Shown here one piece after another: positions 15,825-17,156 of a stretch of 17,156 nucleotides of DNA. The notes under the pieces were generated by a model. The model searched no databases, was not told the DNA's origin, and saw only the letters and a list, made by a program, of their open reading frames with translations. The first letter of the stretch is position 1; every line of letters starts with the position of its first letter. Source of the stretch: an uncultured Clostridia bacterium (GTDB taxonomy: Bacteria; Bacillota; Clostridia; Christensenellales; CAG-314); contig CAKRAM010000042.1 of the NCBI GenBank assembly GCA_934294965.1, positions 1-17,156 of the forward strand, written 5' to 3'. The position numbers were made by a program, and so were the translations under genes.

Positions 15825-15845
15825 TTGCAATGGTTGGCATTGCAA
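15825..15845. other. Perfect 8-bp inverted repeat in the gap before the ATPase gene
   Basis: TTGCAATG, a 5-nt loop and CATTGCAA. The 227-nt gap (15726-15952) also holds a small CAGGC/GCCTG hairpin at about 15779-15791. No T run follows and no convincing promoter is seen. It could be an operator or an RNA structure. Confidence 0.4.
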
Positions 15846-15952
15846 TGCTTATTGCGCGACTACATCGTTTCCATTCTAGGGGGATGTTTCGTCCTGCAAA
15901 CCTATGCAGCCGTGTTTAATGCGCCGAGGCAACACTCTGCAAAAATCATTTA

Positions 15953-16756
15953 CTATTGTTGTTGTTCGGAATTGTCGGTTGCGCCGTCGGCAGTCGGCTG
16001 TTGCGGTTCAATGCCTTGTTGGCGCAGATATTCCGCAATGGCTTGTTGCTTTATCAGTTCTTCTTCCGCAGCGGAAATCACGCGCTTGTCGGCATTTTTC
16101 ACTTTTACGACGGCGCGGATAAACACAACCAATTGGTAGACGAAAAACGCCACCAACGGAAGCAATATGCACAAACCGAAGCCAAGTTGACTGTTCAAAA
16201 AGGTAAGCGCGTTGCCCAAGCCTGCGGCTTTTTTACCGGTGTAGACCGCAATAACTCTGTCGGCGGAAAAAAATTCGCCGTTGTTGTCCGGTCCGGGGCT
16301 TACGGTGTGGTTGTCACCTTGAGTTTTTATTTCAACTTTGCCTTCGGAGTTCTTTCTAATTTCAATGATGCGGTGGGTGTTGTAGTCCTCCGCAGATTTG
16401 TTTTGGTCTATCTTAAACGTGAAAGTTACCACGTCGCCGACGGACAGTTTGTTAAGTTCGTCTTGGTTGCCGTACACGTAGCGGCACACAAGCAAATCGC
16501 CTTTGGCAAAACCGCTCGGTTTGTCCGCAAGGGAAACGCCGCCCAGTTCCGACGGCTTGTCGGCATTCATACTGTCGCTCAAAACGCTCATATAGCAATG
16601 GTTGCCAAGCGTTGGCACTTTGCTGTCGCTAGCGGAGGCAGAAACGGCAATAATCGTTACAAATATCGAAAACGCAACAAACGCCCACAAAAGGACGTTG
16701 ACCACGATGCCGAGTATCTTTTTTGTTTTGTTTTGTGTTGTGTTGTTGTTTTCCAT
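15953..16756 (-). CDS. SipW-type signal peptidase I next to its likely substrate
   Basis: The 267-residue protein has membrane helices at about 13-40 and 190-213. The catalytic region reads SVLSDSMN with Ser62 (SDSM rather than the usual GSM), THR gives His128, and QGDNH gives Asp148 with Asp157 after it. His in place of Lys puts it in the SipW/ER-type branch of family S26. The loop between Ser and His is long (65 residues). A Gln-rich cytoplasmic tail (222-267) resembles that of the second signal peptidase in this window. The ATG at 16756 has AAGGA about 10 nt upstream; an upstream in-frame ATG at 16804 lacks one. It follows a SipW-dependent surface-protein gene by 144 nt with a strong hairpin between them, which fits a substrate-peptidase pair. 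Confidence 0.9.
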   Translation of the reverse strand: MENNNTTQNKTKKILGIVVNVLLWAFVAFSIFVTIIAVSASASDSKVPTLGNHCYMSVLSDSMNADKPSELGGVSLADKPSGFAKGDLLVCRYVYGNQDELNKLSVGDVVTFTFKIDQNKSAEDYNTHRIIEIRKNSEGKVEIKTQGDNHTVSPGPDNNGEFFSADRVIAVYTGKKAAGLGNALTFLNSQLGFGLCILLPLVAFFVYQLVVFIRAVVKVKNADKRVISAAEEELIKQQAIAEYLRQQGIEPQQPTADGATDNSEQQQ

Positions 16757-16827
16757 TCCCGTAAATTCCTTGTTGTGAGGTTCGGCATTTTTGCGGGGCG
16801 CCACCGCGTTTTACCGAATATACTTTG

Positions 16828-16859
16828 CTTGCAGGAAGGCGCAATTGCCTCCCTGCAAG
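16828..16859 (-). other. Strong hairpin between surface-protein and signal peptidase genes
   Basis: CTTGCAGGGAGGC and GCCTTCCTGCAAG pair over 13 bp (one G-T) with a 6-nt loop on the minus strand. No T run follows, so it is not a standard terminator. It probably stabilises the upstream message or limits read-through. Confidence 0.7.
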
Positions 16860-16900
16860 TAAGTTGTTAGATAAGTTGGACAAAATTTCGATTTGAACTA

Positions 16901-17156
16901 CTACTTAATAACGAGAGTAAATTCAACTTTGTATCCATCGGTGCCAAGCGTAGTAGCATTGTTTGTCGTTGTCACACCATCTTCACCATCAAAGAAAATG
17001 TAGACATTGATTTCAGTGGGAGTAGTCGTAACTTTTGCAGCAATTACACTAGTATCACTAGAGCCATTAAGCTGTTTAGGAGTACCTTCTTCAGTGCCCA
17101 CTCCCCAAACAGACCAACTATCACCGCATACAATAAGCACGCGAACAGCCTTCCTC
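16901..17156 (-). CDS. SipW-dependent-type surface or matrix protein, C-terminal part (runs off right edge)
   Basis: About 84 codons are visible, ending with TAG at 16901-16903. The tail contains AVRVLIVCGDSW, then EINVYIFFDGEDG, TTTNNATTL and the final KVEFTLVIK. This pattern, with a VYI-[FY]-x-D-G-x-D core and a closing beta strand, is what I know from SipW-dependent secreted proteins related to TasA/camelysin in Bacillota, which form surface fibres or matrix. The signal peptide, which would carry the SipW cleavage site, lies outside the window. The following signal peptidase gene on the same strand supports the call. An internal GTG at 17140 is not needed as a start because the frame is open to the edge. 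Confidence 0.75.
   Translation of the reverse strand, partial: RKAVRVLIVCGDSWSVWGVGTEEGTPKQLNGSSDTSVIAAKVTTTPTEINVYIFFDGEDGVTTTNNATTLGTDGYKVEFTLVIK

Noticed and set aside
1..17156. CRISPR array, tRNA, rRNA, insertion sequence or phage genes
   Set aside because: I saw no regularly spaced short repeats with spacers, no cloverleaf or rRNA signature, and no transposase or phage structural motifs on either strand.

Overview
The window looks like a chromosomal stretch of an uncultured Gram-positive anaerobe, most likely Bacillota/Clostridia. The support is sigma-A-type promoters with 17-bp spacers, AGGAGG-type ribosome sites, a lipoprotein with a lipobox, SipW-type signal peptidases, a SipW-dependent surface-protein tail, an SdpI-family protein, and c-di-GMP enzymes of clostridial style. 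Lineage below class cannot be fixed from this sequence.

Left part (1-1800): the N-terminus of a LysR-type regulator runs off the left edge on the minus strand. Next come a decayed fragment related to the large lipoprotein gene further right, a small SdpI-family membrane protein with its own promoter and terminator, and a stretch with a frameshifted relic frame that ends in a strong plus-strand terminator.

Middle left (1694-5411): one large plus-strand gene encodes a 1080-residue secreted lipoprotein of unknown function. It has a clear promoter. Its 3' end is decayed: a frameshift and two in-frame TAG codons cut off about 75 residues that are still recognisable before the terminator.

Right two thirds (5455-17156): everything is on the minus strand. 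In transcription order from the right edge these are a SipW-dependent surface protein (C-terminus only), a SipW-type signal peptidase, a membrane-anchored McrB-like AAA+ ATPase, a 1024-residue three-module protein with a DUF2357/McrC-like centre but no visible nuclease, a second SipW-type signal peptidase, a membrane sensor with degenerate GGDEF and intact EAL, and a GGDEF-REC-HD-GYP protein with its own promoter and a 9-G tract at the ribosome-binding position.

Two themes stand out. One is a likely matrix or surface-protein secretion locus next to c-di-GMP turnover enzymes. The other is an unusual McrBC-like pair, membrane-tethered and apparently nuclease-free, lying between two signal peptidases. 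That pair is the best candidate for an undescribed system here. All function statements rest on motif recognition by eye; no database search was run.
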